Part shown: positions 44,027-52,455 of the stretch, one piece after another | Layout: every line of letters begins with the position of its first letter | Numbering within the stretch: position 1 is the first letter of the stretch | NCBI RefSeq assembly: GCF_040546685.1 | Contig: NZ_JBEPOH010000002.1 | Location: 558,001-622,000 of the forward strand | Direction of reading: 5' to 3' | Length of the DNA: 64,000 nt | Origin: Variovorax sp. OAS795 | Lineage (GTDB): Bacteria; Pseudomonadota; Gammaproteobacteria; Burkholderiales; Burkholderiaceae_C | Program-made: the position numbers and the translations under genes | The notes under the pieces: model-generated | Told to the model about the DNA's origin: nothing | The model's database searches: none | Seen by the model: only the letters and a program-made list of their open reading frames with translations

Positions 44027-44803
44027 TCAGCGGCCGCGGAAGACCGGGGCGCGCTTGTCGGCGAACGCACGGCGCCCCTCCAGTCGGTCCTCGCTGTCCC
44101 TGAGCACGCCAAAGGCCTGGCGCTCCAGTTCCAGTCCACCCGCCAGTGGCAGCTCGCGTCCGGTCATCGCCAGACGCTTGGCCGCGGTCATCGCCAATGG
44201 GGCATTGGCAGCCATTGCGCGTGCCAAATTGATCGCGGTTTGCTGCAGCGCGGAAAGGGGAACGACCTTGCTGACCAATCCGATCCGCAACGCCTCGTTG
44301 GCATCGATGCGGTCGCCCGTCAGCAGCATCCACATCGCGTCCGACTGGCCCACCGCGCGGATCAGGCGTTGCGTGCCCCCGGCGCCTGGAATGCTGCCAA
44401 CGCGCACTTCCGGCAAGCCGAACTGCGCGTTTTCGGAACAGATGCGGATGTCCGCAAGCAAAGCCAGTTCCAATCCACCCCCAAGGGCATAGCCATTGAT
44501 CGCGGCAATGACAGGCTTGTCGGTCTGCAGCGTGCCGAAATTGGAATGTCGGGTGCCGGCGCGAAAGACCTGGCGGGCTGCGCTGTCGGCGGGCGGCATC
44601 GTTTTCTTGAGGTCTGCACCTGTGCAAAACGCGCGCTCGCCCGCGCCGGTCAGGACGACTACGCGGATCTCCTCGTCGCTCGACACCTGGTCCCAGATCG
44701 CGAGCAGCTGCTCGTTGGATTCCGGGTCGATGGAATTCATGGCTTCGGGCCGATTCAGGGTGACGATGGCGACGCCATCCTGGACTGTTTTGACGATGGG
44801 CAT
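44027..44803 (-). CDS. enoyl-CoA hydratase
   Basis: 258 residues, the normal length. Both catalytic glutamates of true hydratases are present, Glu112 (GGGLELALLAD) and Glu132 (FGLPEVRVGSIPGAGG), 20 residues apart as in the rat enzyme. The oxyanion loops are FCTGADLKK and GYALGGG. It adds water to a 2-enoyl-CoA and, unlike the PaaG-like paralog at 14647, looks fully equipped. It follows the CoA-transferase gene by eight bases. Confidence 0.92.
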   Translation of the reverse strand: MPIVKTVQDGVAIVTLNRPEAMNSIDPESNEQLLAIWDQVSSDEEIRVVVLTGAGERAFCTGADLKKTMPPADSAARQVFRAGTRHSNFGTLQTDKPVIAAINGYALGGGLELALLADIRICSENAQFGLPEVRVGSIPGAGGTQRLIRAVGQSDAMWMLLTGDRIDANEALRIGLVSKVVPLSALQQTAINLARAMAANAPLAMTAAKRLAMTGRELPLAGGLELERQAFGVLRDSEDRLEGRRAFADKRAPVFRGR

Positions 44804-44811
44804 GATTTGTC

Positions 44812-46002
44812 TCAGTTCGTGGGAGAGTCGGCGGCGATGACCGCTTCGATGTTTGCTGGCGGCATGCCCAGGTCGACGAGCACCTCGCGCGTGTGCTGTC
44901 CGAGCGTTGGAGCGGCCCGTCGCGCCCGAGGCCGCTCGCCAACCGCACCAATGACGCTGCGTGGCATCGTCAACGCTCCTGCGACCGGGTGCAGCAAGGT
45001 CTCTGTGAGTGCCGCTTCGACGAAGGGCACGGACTGCGCGACCTCGGCATAGTCGTTGATCGGCCCGCAGATGATGTCCACGGCCGCGAACTGCTCGAGC
45101 CAGAAGCCACGGGGATGCGCAAGCATGCGTGCTTCGAGCAGGCGCAACAGGGCCTCGCGGTGCTGCAGCCGACTCTTGTTGTCAGCGAAACGTGGGTCCG
45201 ATGCAAGCTCGGGCGCGCCGATCGCAGTACACAAGGCCTGCCATCGCGCAGGGTGATAGGCCGCCACCATGATCCACCCGTCGGCGCAACGCAAGGCCTC
45301 GTTTGGCGTCGAATACGGCGCTGCGTTTCCTTGCGGGACGGGCACATGGCCGTCCGCGAAATAGGATGCGAAAGCCACATGCTGCAGCGCGATGGCGCTG
45401 GCGAACATGCTTGCTTCCACATGCTGGCCCAACCCCGTGCGTTGGCGATCCGCGAGCGCAGCCAGGATGGAGATGGTCGCGAACGACCCCGTGACCAGAT
45501 CGACCACAGGCACCGGCACCTTGCACGGCTCTCCATCAGGCTGGCCGGTGACGCTCATGAGGCCGCTCACGGCTTGCAGTACGCCATCTACCCCCGGCAG
45601 GTCTTTGCCAGCCCCGCATTGGCCATACGCCGAGACCGAGCAGTAGATCAGCCGTGGGTTGTCAGCAGACACCGTCGCATAGTCCAATCCGAACCGGGCC
45701 ATCACGCCCGGCCGAAAGCTCTCCACCACGACATCCGCTTCGGCGATCAGACGCAACGCCACCTGCCGGTGCACCGGCTGCTTGAGATCCAGCACGATGC
45801 TGCGCTTGTTTCGATTGAGCGCAAGAAAGGGAACGCCCTCGCCATGGACCCAGGGCGAGAGCGCCCGCGAGAGATCGCCGGTGGGTGCCTCGACCTTCAC
45901 TACGTCGGCGCCGAGGTCGGCCATGCACAATGTGCAGGTCGGCCCAGCCATCACCTGGGTGAAGTCGATAACCTTCAAGCCCTCGAGAGAATTCGCCAGC
46001 AT
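44812..46002 (-). CDS. CaiB/BaiF family CoA-transferase
   Basis: 396 residues. Class III transferase landmarks are FTQVMAGPTCT, ADLGADVVKVE, SVSAYGQ and PVVDLVTGS, where Asp168 is the expected nucleophile that carries the acyl-CoA intermediate. It lacks the GHDLNY racemase signature of the paralog at 2168, so a true CoA transfer to a carboxylic acid is more likely here. That would be the activation step of cluster B, which has no CoA ligase. It ends where the Bug gene upstream stops. Confidence 0.88.
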   Translation of the reverse strand: MLANSLEGLKVIDFTQVMAGPTCTLCMADLGADVVKVEAPTGDLSRALSPWVHGEGVPFLALNRNKRSIVLDLKQPVHRQVALRLIAEADVVVESFRPGVMARFGLDYATVSADNPRLIYCSVSAYGQCGAGKDLPGVDGVLQAVSGLMSVTGQPDGEPCKVPVPVVDLVTGSFATISILAALADRQRTGLGQHVEASMFASAIALQHVAFASYFADGHVPVPQGNAAPYSTPNEALRCADGWIMVAAYHPARWQALCTAIGAPELASDPRFADNKSRLQHREALLRLLEARMLAHPRGFWLEQFAAVDIICGPINDYAEVAQSVPFVEAALTETLLHPVAGALTMPRSVIGAVGERPRARRAAPTLGQHTREVLVDLGMPPANIEAVIAADSPTN

Positions 46003-46974
46003 TTACGAGCCCATCTGGATATTGTTGGCGCGGATGATCGGCTCCCATTTGGCCCGTTCAGCTTGCAACATTCGTTGGTACTGGTCCTGTGTGACCGCCA
46101 TAGGTTCGAGCCCCGCCGCCGTGAGCGTCGCCCGGACCTCAGGGTCCTGCACGGCCTGGGTGACCTCGGCATGCAGGCGTCGCACGACGCCCTTCGAAAC
46201 ACCCTTCGCCACGCAAACGTCATACCAGTAGCTCGCGTCGTACCCTTTCACTCCGCCTTCTGCCAGCGTCGGGATCTCAGGTGCCAGTTCGGAGCGCCTT
46301 GCGCTGCCAATGCCCAAAACCTTCAACTGTCCGCTTCGGGCAAATTGAATTGCAGTCGACAGCCCGACGATCGCAAGCGGTAGGTGCCCGCCGATGACAT
46401 CTTGAACGGCGGGAGCAGTGCCGCGATAGCCGATGTGGGTCAATTGCAGCCCAGCCAGAGAAGCGAGCAGCACTCCGGCGAGATGATGCGGAGTCGCGGG
46501 ACCAGGAGTTCCATAACTCATACCCGGGTTCTGCTTGAGATAGAGGATCAGTTCGGCCACGGTTTGGGCAGGAACCTTGTTGCCCGCAATCAAAACAATC
46601 GGCACGCTCGACAACGGAGCTACCTGCACCAGGTCCGTGGCGGCATCGAATGGCAGTTTGCTGTTCAGGAGATTCAGTAGCGACGTAATGCCGGAGCCTG
46701 TCGTCAACGTGTATCCGTCGGGCTTGCTGCGCACAAGTTCGGCATATGCCAGTGCGGCCCCGGCTCCTGGCTTGTTCTCGACGACGATCGGCTGGCCCAA
46801 CTGCTCACTCAGCTTCTTCATCACGACGCGTGCCGCGAGATCAGTGCCTCCCCCAGCGGTGTAGGGAACGAGCAATCGGAGTTGTCGAGACGGGTACTCC
46901 TGCGCGATCGCTGGGGCGGTCGACAACGTACCGAGTGCCGCAAAAGAGTGAATAAATGTCCTGCGTTTCACCAC
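46003..46974 (-). CDS. Bug-type periplasmic solute-binding protein with a Tat-like signal
   Basis: 323 residues. The N-terminus KRRTFIHSFAALG has the twin arginine and a following hydrophobic stretch ending AIAQ, which resembles a Tat signal; most Bug receptors use Sec signals. The mature part begins EYPSRQLRLLVPYTAGGGTD and has ENKPGAGAA, both Bug signatures. It lies between an SDR and the CoA-transferase gene. Use of the Tat route is a suggestion from the RR motif only. Confidence 0.88.
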   Translation of the reverse strand: MVKRRTFIHSFAALGTLSTAPAIAQEYPSRQLRLLVPYTAGGGTDLAARVVMKKLSEQLGQPIVVENKPGAGAALAYAELVRSKPDGYTLTTGSGITSLLNLLNSKLPFDAATDLVQVAPLSSVPIVLIAGNKVPAQTVAELILYLKQNPGMSYGTPGPATPHHLAGVLLASLAGLQLTHIGYRGTAPAVQDVIGGHLPLAIVGLSTAIQFARSGQLKVLGIGSARRSELAPEIPTLAEGGVKGYDASYWYDVCVAKGVSKGVVRRLHAEVTQAVQDPEVRATLTAAGLEPMAVTQDQYQRMLQAERAKWEPIIRANNIQMGS

Positions 46975-46997
46975 TGCTCTCCCGTTGTTGCCTGGTC

Positions 46998-47777
46998 TTA
47001 GACAGACGGGCTACTCAGACTGCGGCCACCACAGACGTAGAGAAGTTGGCCGGTGACGTAGCTGGAGCCGGGTTCCGCGAAAAAGCGAACGGCGCGACCG
47101 ATGTCTTCTGGCTGCCCGATACGCTCCATCGGCACGGTCTTGTGAAGACCCTGCCTGACCTCCTCGGTGAGCGTTTCGAACAGTGGGGTCTCGACGATGC
47201 CCGGAGCAATGGCATTCACGGTGATGCCCTTTCGCGCGTACTCCAGCGCCAGCGAGCGGGTGAGGCTCACCACCGCGCCTTTGGAAGCGGAATAGGCCGC
47301 CTGGCCGCGATTGCCCAGCCAGGCACGAGAACCGATATTGATGATGCGTCCGAACCGGTTTTCCGCCATCTGGGTCAAGACCGCCTTGGAGCAAATGAAC
47401 TGCGAATGGAGGTTGACCTCGATCACCCGGCTCCAGAACGCCAGATCCATCTTGGAAACAAGCTTGTCTCCACCAATGCCGGCGTTGTTGACCAGGATGT
47501 CGATGCGCGCATGGGATGCGAGCAGTTGGGCCACTGTCGACTCCACCTGCTCCACCGAACTCACGTCAACCTTGAAGGTCTTCACGTCGGCCCCCTCGGT
47601 CGCAAGGCTGCGCTGGGTTGCTTGCAGGGCTTCTTCGTCGAAGTCCCACAGCGCGATACGGCAGCCGGCCTGCGCCAGCTCGCGGGCGATGCCAAGGCCG
47701 ATGCCCTTCGCACCTCCGGTCACGACGGCGACGAGGCCTTGCAGCGAGGCAGGCGCGGTTGGATTTGTCTGGTTCAT
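46998..47777 (-). CDS. SDR oxidoreductase, FabG-like
   Basis: 259 residues. The cofactor motif is TGGAKGIGLG, followed by NNAG and the active-site YSASK; the C-terminal GQLLYVCGG strand is typical of 3-oxoacyl reductases and 3-hydroxyacyl-CoA dehydrogenases. In cluster B it likely makes the 3-oxoacyl-CoA that the thiolase upstream cleaves. The start is 10 bases after the thiolase stop. Confidence 0.88.
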   Translation of the reverse strand: MNQTNPTAPASLQGLVAVVTGGAKGIGLGIARELAQAGCRIALWDFDEEALQATQRSLATEGADVKTFKVDVSSVEQVESTVAQLLASHARIDILVNNAGIGGDKLVSKMDLAFWSRVIEVNLHSQFICSKAVLTQMAENRFGRIINIGSRAWLGNRGQAAYSASKGAVVSLTRSLALEYARKGITVNAIAPGIVETPLFETLTEEVRQGLHKTVPMERIGQPEDIGRAVRFFAEPGSSYVTGQLLYVCGGRSLSSPSV

Positions 47778-47787
47778 GTCGGCCCGA

Positions 47788-48924
47788 TCAAAGCGAAAGA
47801 ATATGGATGGCGCAGGCGGCGTGATCCACGCCCCAGATACCGCCCCCAGTCACCTGCGTGAGGCCGATGCGCGCCCCCTGCACTTGCCGGGCTCCCGCGC
47901 GGCCTTGCAACTGCTCGCAGACCTCCACGATCTGTGCGACGCCGGTCGCGCCGGGCGGATGTCCCTTTGCGAGAAGGCCGCCACTCGGGTTGACAGGCAC
48001 CCGCCCGCCCAAAGCCGTCGCGCCGCTGTGCAGCAACGCTGCCGCGTCGCCGCGATCGCAAAGTCCCAGCGCTTCGTAGTAGAGCAATTCGGAGATGGTG
48101 AACGCGTCGTGCACTTCCAGCAGGCTGAGATCCTGGGGTCCCACACCGGCCTGCTCATAGGCCAGCCTGGCGGCACGCCCCGTGATCTCGGCCTCCGTCA
48201 TATCGACCGGTGTGGTTTCGAACAACCCGGACTGCACCACGGACGCCAGGACCTGAACCGGCTTTGCGACGCCTCCGGAAGGTTTGGTGCTGAGGACGAG
48301 GGCGGCTGCGCCATCCACCACGGCGGGACAGCACTGCAGCAGTGTGAGCGGCTCAGCCACCGGCCGGGACGCAAGAATCTCCTCGCAGGTCGCCAGCTTT
48401 GCAAACTTGGCGATGGGATTGAGAACACCGTGCTTTCGGTTCTTCACGGAGATATCTGCAAGCGTCTCGGGCGTGAGCCCGTGGTCGTGCATGTATCGCC
48501 GAGCGCGCATGGCGTACAAGGCGGGCATGATCATCCCCCGCCTGTTGTTCCAGTCTTGTTGGCTCAGTTGCAATGGCCCGCCTCCGAGTCCGCTCAGATG
48601 GTCCATCCCGAACACCAGGACGGTGTCGTACTGGCCGACCTTGAGCGCCTGCAATGCGAGATTCAGTGCGGTCGCGCCGCTGGAGCATGCGTTGTCCACG
48701 TTGTAGACCGCGCCCCCGTCCGCATGCAGTTCACGCAGTGCCCGCTGCCCCGGCAACATCGCCCCGAGTGCGTTGCCGCAGTAGAACGCCTGTACCTCGG
48801 AAAGCCGCGTGCCGGCATCTTCCAGGGCGTCAAGAATGGCCGATTGGACCATGGCCTCTTCGGTGAACTCCGGAAAGCGGCCAAAGTCGGTAATTCCCAC
48901 GCCGGTGATCATTGGTTGCTTCAT
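47788..48924 (-). CDS. SCP2-type thiolase
   Basis: 378 residues from the ATG at 48924, which follows AGGAGT. Active-site residues are present: Cys80 (NACSSGATAL), the histidine of EVHDAF and the histidine of GHPPGATG. It should cleave a 3-oxoacyl-CoA. The DUF35 gene directly upstream is its probable partner, as in the BbsA-BbsB type of complex. Unlike the protein at 15836 it keeps all catalytic residues. Confidence 0.9.
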   Translation of the reverse strand: MKQPMITGVGITDFGRFPEFTEEAMVQSAILDALEDAGTRLSEVQAFYCGNALGAMLPGQRALRELHADGGAVYNVDNACSSGATALNLALQALKVGQYDTVLVFGMDHLSGLGGGPLQLSQQDWNNRRGMIMPALYAMRARRYMHDHGLTPETLADISVKNRKHGVLNPIAKFAKLATCEEILASRPVAEPLTLLQCCPAVVDGAAALVLSTKPSGGVAKPVQVLASVVQSGLFETTPVDMTEAEITGRAARLAYEQAGVGPQDLSLLEVHDAFTISELLYYEALGLCDRGDAAALLHSGATALGGRVPVNPSGGLLAKGHPPGATGVAQIVEVCEQLQGRAGARQVQGARIGLTQVTGGGIWGVDHAACAIHILSL

Positions 48925-48928
48925 TTCA

Positions 48929-49285
48929 TTACTCCTGGAAGGCGTAGTCGGGTGTGCCGTCCGGCAATGCGAAAGGCACCACCCGCACGCGGCTTTCGAT
49001 CGCGGGGGGGCTTCCATCGAACAAGAGCCGACCGAAGGCGCGAACCCCCGACTCGAAGTCGACCATCGCCAGCCCGTAGGCGGGCTTGTCCTTGCCGGGA
49101 TGGACCACAGTGAAGCTGTAGAGGGACCCGATCGGCCCGATCTCGACTTCCTCGATCGGCTGGTCGTTGTGAACGAACTCGATCGGCGGAAACTGGGCAG
49201 GCTTCCCGCCTGCCTGTGTGGCCACAAGCACCATGCCACGAGAGTTTTCACGGATGTGGGAATCCGTGCGCTTGATGATCTTCAA
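48929..49285 (-). CDS. DUF35 OB-fold protein lacking the zinc ribbon cysteines
   Basis: 118 residues from a TTG at 49285, five bases after AGGAGA; a distant ATG at 49321 is possible but less well placed. The OB-fold part is recognisable (GSLYSFTVVHPG, PAYGLAMVDFESGVRAFG, VRVVPFALPDG). The four cysteines of the usual ribbon are all missing; the segment where they belong has no Cys at all. It nevertheless sits directly before a thiolase gene, the standard DUF35 position, and probably binds that enzyme without zinc. It is the first gene of the minus-strand cluster B. Confidence 0.8.
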   Translation of the reverse strand: MKIIKRTDSHIRENSRGMVLVATQAGGKPAQFPPIEFVHNDQPIEEVEIGPIGSLYSFTVVHPGKDKPAYGLAMVDFESGVRAFGRLLFDGSPPAIESRVRVVPFALPDGTPDYAFQE

Positions 49286-49374
49286 AGGTGTCTCCTGTTC
49301 CGGTGGCGATGGCCACGGCAACAGGAAGTGTGGTGACCCGGGGCCGTCCGGTCATTGGATTTGTGCTGCGAACT

Positions 49375-49418
49375 CTTTAGCTTTTCTAGAGTGTTCCAAG
49401 CGTGTAGTTCTGCTAAAG
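49375..49418. promoter_or_regulatory. inverted repeat in the divergent region of cluster B
   Basis: CTTTAGC (49375-49381) and GCTAAAG (49412-49418) form a perfect seven-base inverted repeat with 30 bases between the arms. It lies between the divergent DUF35 and PrpF-like genes in an AT-richer stretch of 187 bases. It may be a binding site for a dimeric or AraC-type regulator; the gene at 51480 is one candidate. No clear promoter boxes were found. Confidence 0.35.
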
Positions 49419-49472
49419 CGAAAGCAGCCAAACTGCAAGGACGGGGGCCATGCGCACGCGCATACTGAATGA

Positions 49473-50618
49473 ATGAAAGAACAAATAAGCGTTCCAGTCA
49501 CCTTGATGCGCGGCGGCACAAGCAAGGCTGTGTTTCTCGCACAGCGTGACGTGCCGTCCGATCCGCAAGCGCTGCAGCGATTCCTTCTGGCGCTGTTCGG
49601 CAGCCCGGACGTGCGCCAGATCGACGGGCTTGGAGGCGCCGACATCCTCACAAGCAAATGCGCGATCATCGGGCCACCGTCACGACCCGACGCAGACATC
49701 GACTACACCTTTGTGCAGATCGGGATCGATCAGCCCAACGTGAGCTTCGAGATCGTCTGCGGCAACATTTCATCGGCCACCGGCGTCTATGCGCTGCAGG
49801 AGCGTTTGATCCCCGTGCAGGAGCCCGCCACCACCGTGCGAGTTCACAACACCAACACCGGCAAGATTCTGCGCATGGTGGTGCAATGTGCGCGCGGCGA
49901 ACCGCGCGTGGAAGGTGACACCGAAGTGGATGGGGTGCCCGCCAAGGGCGCTGAGGTCGCGTTGGACTACTCCGGCACCAGCGGCGCCACCACAGGCAGA
50001 TTGCTGCCCACCGGGCAGGCACGTGATTCGGTCTACGTTTCAAAACTCGGCCGTGAGATACCCGTCTCGATTGTCGATGTGGGAACGGCGTGTGTCTTCA
50101 TCCGCGCCGCGGATCTGGGCGTCACCGGCACGGAGCTCCCCGGTCAGCTCAGTTCTGATATCTACGAGATGGCCGAGGAAGTCAGGCGCTGGGCCGCTGA
50201 TCGTTGCAACCTGCCAGCGTCAGGAACCCTCACGCCCTACCAGATCCTCATTACCCCAGCGCAGGATTACCGAACCATCGGCGGCGATCGAATCGTCAAG
50301 TCGTCGGAGATCGACTTCGTGGCGCGCATGGTTCTCAATGGCGGCGCGATGCACAAGGCTTTTCCAGGCGGTGGCTCGGTCTGCCTTTCCGTGGCGGCAC
50401 AGATCGCAGGGACGATTCCTGCTGAGGCGCGAGGCAGTCATGCCGGTCCCACGCGCATCCGAATCGGCCATCCGAGCGGTGTGATCGGAATTTTTGCGAA
50501 CGTGGCTCACACTGCCGACGACGAGTGGACGGTCCGGGAAGTGCACTTCACGCGAACCGCCCGGCGGCTGTTGGATGGCACCGCCTACGTGAGGCGAGCC
50601 CTTCTCGAGGTGGACTGA
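49473..50618 (+). CDS. PrpF-family protein (methylaconitate/oxalomesaconate-type isomerase)
   Basis: 381 residues. The opening VPVTLMRGGTSKAVFL with the conserved Arg/Gly and the later CGNISSATGVYAL (Cys-containing loop) and GGAMHKAFPGGGS are the signatures of the PrpF fold. Members shift a double bond in unsaturated tricarboxylates, such as cis-methylaconitate, or act as 4-oxalomesaconate tautomerase (GalD). The gene starts a short plus-strand unit with an SDR, divergent from cluster B. The true substrate is not clear. Confidence 0.88.
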   Translation: MKEQISVPVTLMRGGTSKAVFLAQRDVPSDPQALQRFLLALFGSPDVRQIDGLGGADILTSKCAIIGPPSRPDADIDYTFVQIGIDQPNVSFEIVCGNISSATGVYALQERLIPVQEPATTVRVHNTNTGKILRMVVQCARGEPRVEGDTEVDGVPAKGAEVALDYSGTSGATTGRLLPTGQARDSVYVSKLGREIPVSIVDVGTACVFIRAADLGVTGTELPGQLSSDIYEMAEEVRRWAADRCNLPASGTLTPYQILITPAQDYRTIGGDRIVKSSEIDFVARMVLNGGAMHKAFPGGGSVCLSVAAQIAGTIPAEARGSHAGPTRIRIGHPSGVIGIFANVAHTADDEWTVREVHFTRTARRLLDGTAYVRRALLEVD

Positions 50619-50644
50619 TCTCACCGAACTGCCGAAGCATCGCA

Positions 50645-51424
50645 ATGACGACACATAATCTTTTTTCTCTGCGAGGCCGCACGGCTCTCGTCACGGGTGG
50701 TTCACGGGGTATCGGTCGCATGATCGCCGAGGGATTCCTGGCGCAAGGCGCACGCGTCTACATCAGCGCGCGCAAAGCTGCGGCATGCGATCTGGCAGCT
50801 TCAGAACTGTCGAAGAACGGGCACTGCGTCTCGCTGCCGTACGACGTCTCCACGGTCGCCGGCTGCCAGGCCCTGGCCGCTGCCTACGCGCACCATGAGA
50901 CCACCTTGGACATCCTGGTCAACAACGCCGGCGCTGCCTGGGGAGAGGACTTCGATGCTTTCCCCGAAAGCGGCTGGGACAAGGTGGTCGATCTCAATAT
51001 GAAGACACCCTTCTTCTTGACGAAGGCGCTGTCCGAGCCGCTGCGCGCCGCGGCCCAGGAGCGTGTGGGGAAGATCATCAATATCGCTTCCACGGATGGC
51101 ATCGCGCTCAACCCTCAGGAAAATTACTCCTACGTCGCCAGCAAGGCGGGCTTGATCCACCTGACCCGGCGCATGGCGCTGCGCCTGGCGCAGGACAACA
51201 TCGCGGTCAGCGCCATTGCACCTGGTGCGTTTCCATCCGAGATGAACCGCAACGCGCGCGACCGGGGCGAGGAGCTGTCCGAACACATACCCGCCAAACG
51301 CATCGGCACTTCAGATGACATCGCAGGCGCGGCGATCTTCTTGGCGTCGCGTGCAGGTGACTACGTGATGGGCGCTACCCTGGTGGTGGACGGTGGTGTG
51401 ACCCACGCCCGAGCCTACAGGTGA
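50645..51424 (+). CDS. SDR oxidoreductase
   Basis: 259 residues from the ATG at 50645. The cofactor motif TGGSRGIGRM, NNAG and the active-site YVASK are complete. It belongs to the gluconate-5-dehydrogenase/RhlG-like SDR group by overall look. It follows the PrpF-like gene by 26 bases and is likely co-transcribed with it; together they could process a hydroxy or oxo acid from cluster B. Confidence 0.87.
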   Translation: MTTHNLFSLRGRTALVTGGSRGIGRMIAEGFLAQGARVYISARKAAACDLAASELSKNGHCVSLPYDVSTVAGCQALAAAYAHHETTLDILVNNAGAAWGEDFDAFPESGWDKVVDLNMKTPFFLTKALSEPLRAAAQERVGKIINIASTDGIALNPQENYSYVASKAGLIHLTRRMALRLAQDNIAVSAIAPGAFPSEMNRNARDRGEELSEHIPAKRIGTSDDIAGAAIFLASRAGDYVMGATLVVDGGVTHARAYR

Positions 51425-51479
51425 CCGTGTCTATGGGATGGCCGTCGGTGTCCGCGACGCGCTGACCTGAATCGACGTG

Positions 51480-52274
51480 TCATCCGCCGACCCGAAAGCG
51501 GTCGTTGATGTAGGTAGCGGGCGGCTTTCCAAAAGCCTTCTTGAACATCGTATTGAAGGCAGAGGGTGACTCATAGCCCAGGTCATAGGCGACTTGCTGG
51601 ACGGTCGCGCCACCGGACAGCTCGCGAAGCGCCACGATCATCTGCAGCTGGCGTCGCCAGCGGCCAAAGCTCAGGCCCGTCAGCGACGTGCACAGTCTGT
51701 TCAACGTTCGATCGCTCATGCCCAATTCGCTTGCCCAGTTCGTCTGGGTCCTGCGATCGGACGGATCGCGCATCATCGCCGTCGAGATCTTTCTGAGCCT
51801 TGCGTCCTCTGGCATCGGCAGGAACATTTCCTCCCTAGGCATCGTGCACAGCTGGTCGAGCAGCACCTGCGCCAGTCGATCCGTCGGCCCATTTGCTTCA
51901 TAGACGGGCGGCAATCCTGCGAGGAACTGAATCATCTCGCTGAGCATCGGGCTGATGCGCAAGGTGCAGCAACGATCCGGCAACGGGGCCGCGCCCGGCT
52001 CAACGAAGAGGTAGAAGATCAGCGCGTTCGCCGTTCCGCGGTTGCTGTGCGGCGTACCCCCGGGAATCCACACGCCCGCCTGGGGTGGAACCATCCACAG
52101 GGCACCGGGCACCTCACAAGAGACGGCACCGCGCAGTGCGATCACGAGCTGGCCGGACCGGTGCTCGTGCACAGGGATCTCCCGCTCGCGCGCCGCCACA
52201 TCGACGCGCAGTGCCATCACGGGCACTGACGGTTCGTAGTCCAGACTTGGCTCGTCGAATTCTGCGCTTCGCAT
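51480..52274 (-). CDS. AraC-family regulator with N-terminal cupin
   Basis: 264 residues from the ATG at 52274. The N-terminal cupin (about residues 20-110) shows HEHRSGQLVIALRG and VWIPGGTPHSNRG. The C-terminal AraC domain has TNWASELGMSDRTLNRLCTS and VQQVAYDLGYESPSAFNTMFKKAFG. Such cupin-AraC proteins often control adjacent transporters. It is divergent from the efflux cassette and convergent with the SDR gene, so the efflux operon is its most likely target. Confidence 0.9.
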   Translation of the reverse strand: MRSAEFDEPSLDYEPSVPVMALRVDVAAREREIPVHEHRSGQLVIALRGAVSCEVPGALWMVPPQAGVWIPGGTPHSNRGTANALIFYLFVEPGAAPLPDRCCTLRISPMLSEMIQFLAGLPPVYEANGPTDRLAQVLLDQLCTMPREEMFLPMPEDARLRKISTAMMRDPSDRRTQTNWASELGMSDRTLNRLCTSLTGLSFGRWRRQLQMIVALRELSGGATVQQVAYDLGYESPSAFNTMFKKAFGKPPATYINDRFRVGG

Positions 52275-52455
52275 ATCAGTCTCTTCATTGTTGCCAGGTC
52301 GCGCCGCCCCTGGCGATGACCGAATAGAGAAGTCAGTCGTCCAAGTTTGCAATTCGCGGCTTGCGTGCCGGTCAGTAGCATCGTTGCATGAAAATGATTC
52401 GCAGCAAGAATGAAATGGTATCGGCCCAGCCACTGCTCGTTCCTCGGGCCGCGGC

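Noticed and set aside
49473..50618. Assignment to the 2-methylcitrate cycle as PrpF
   Set aside because: No prpC, prpB or acnD gene is nearby, and the family includes several other isomerases.
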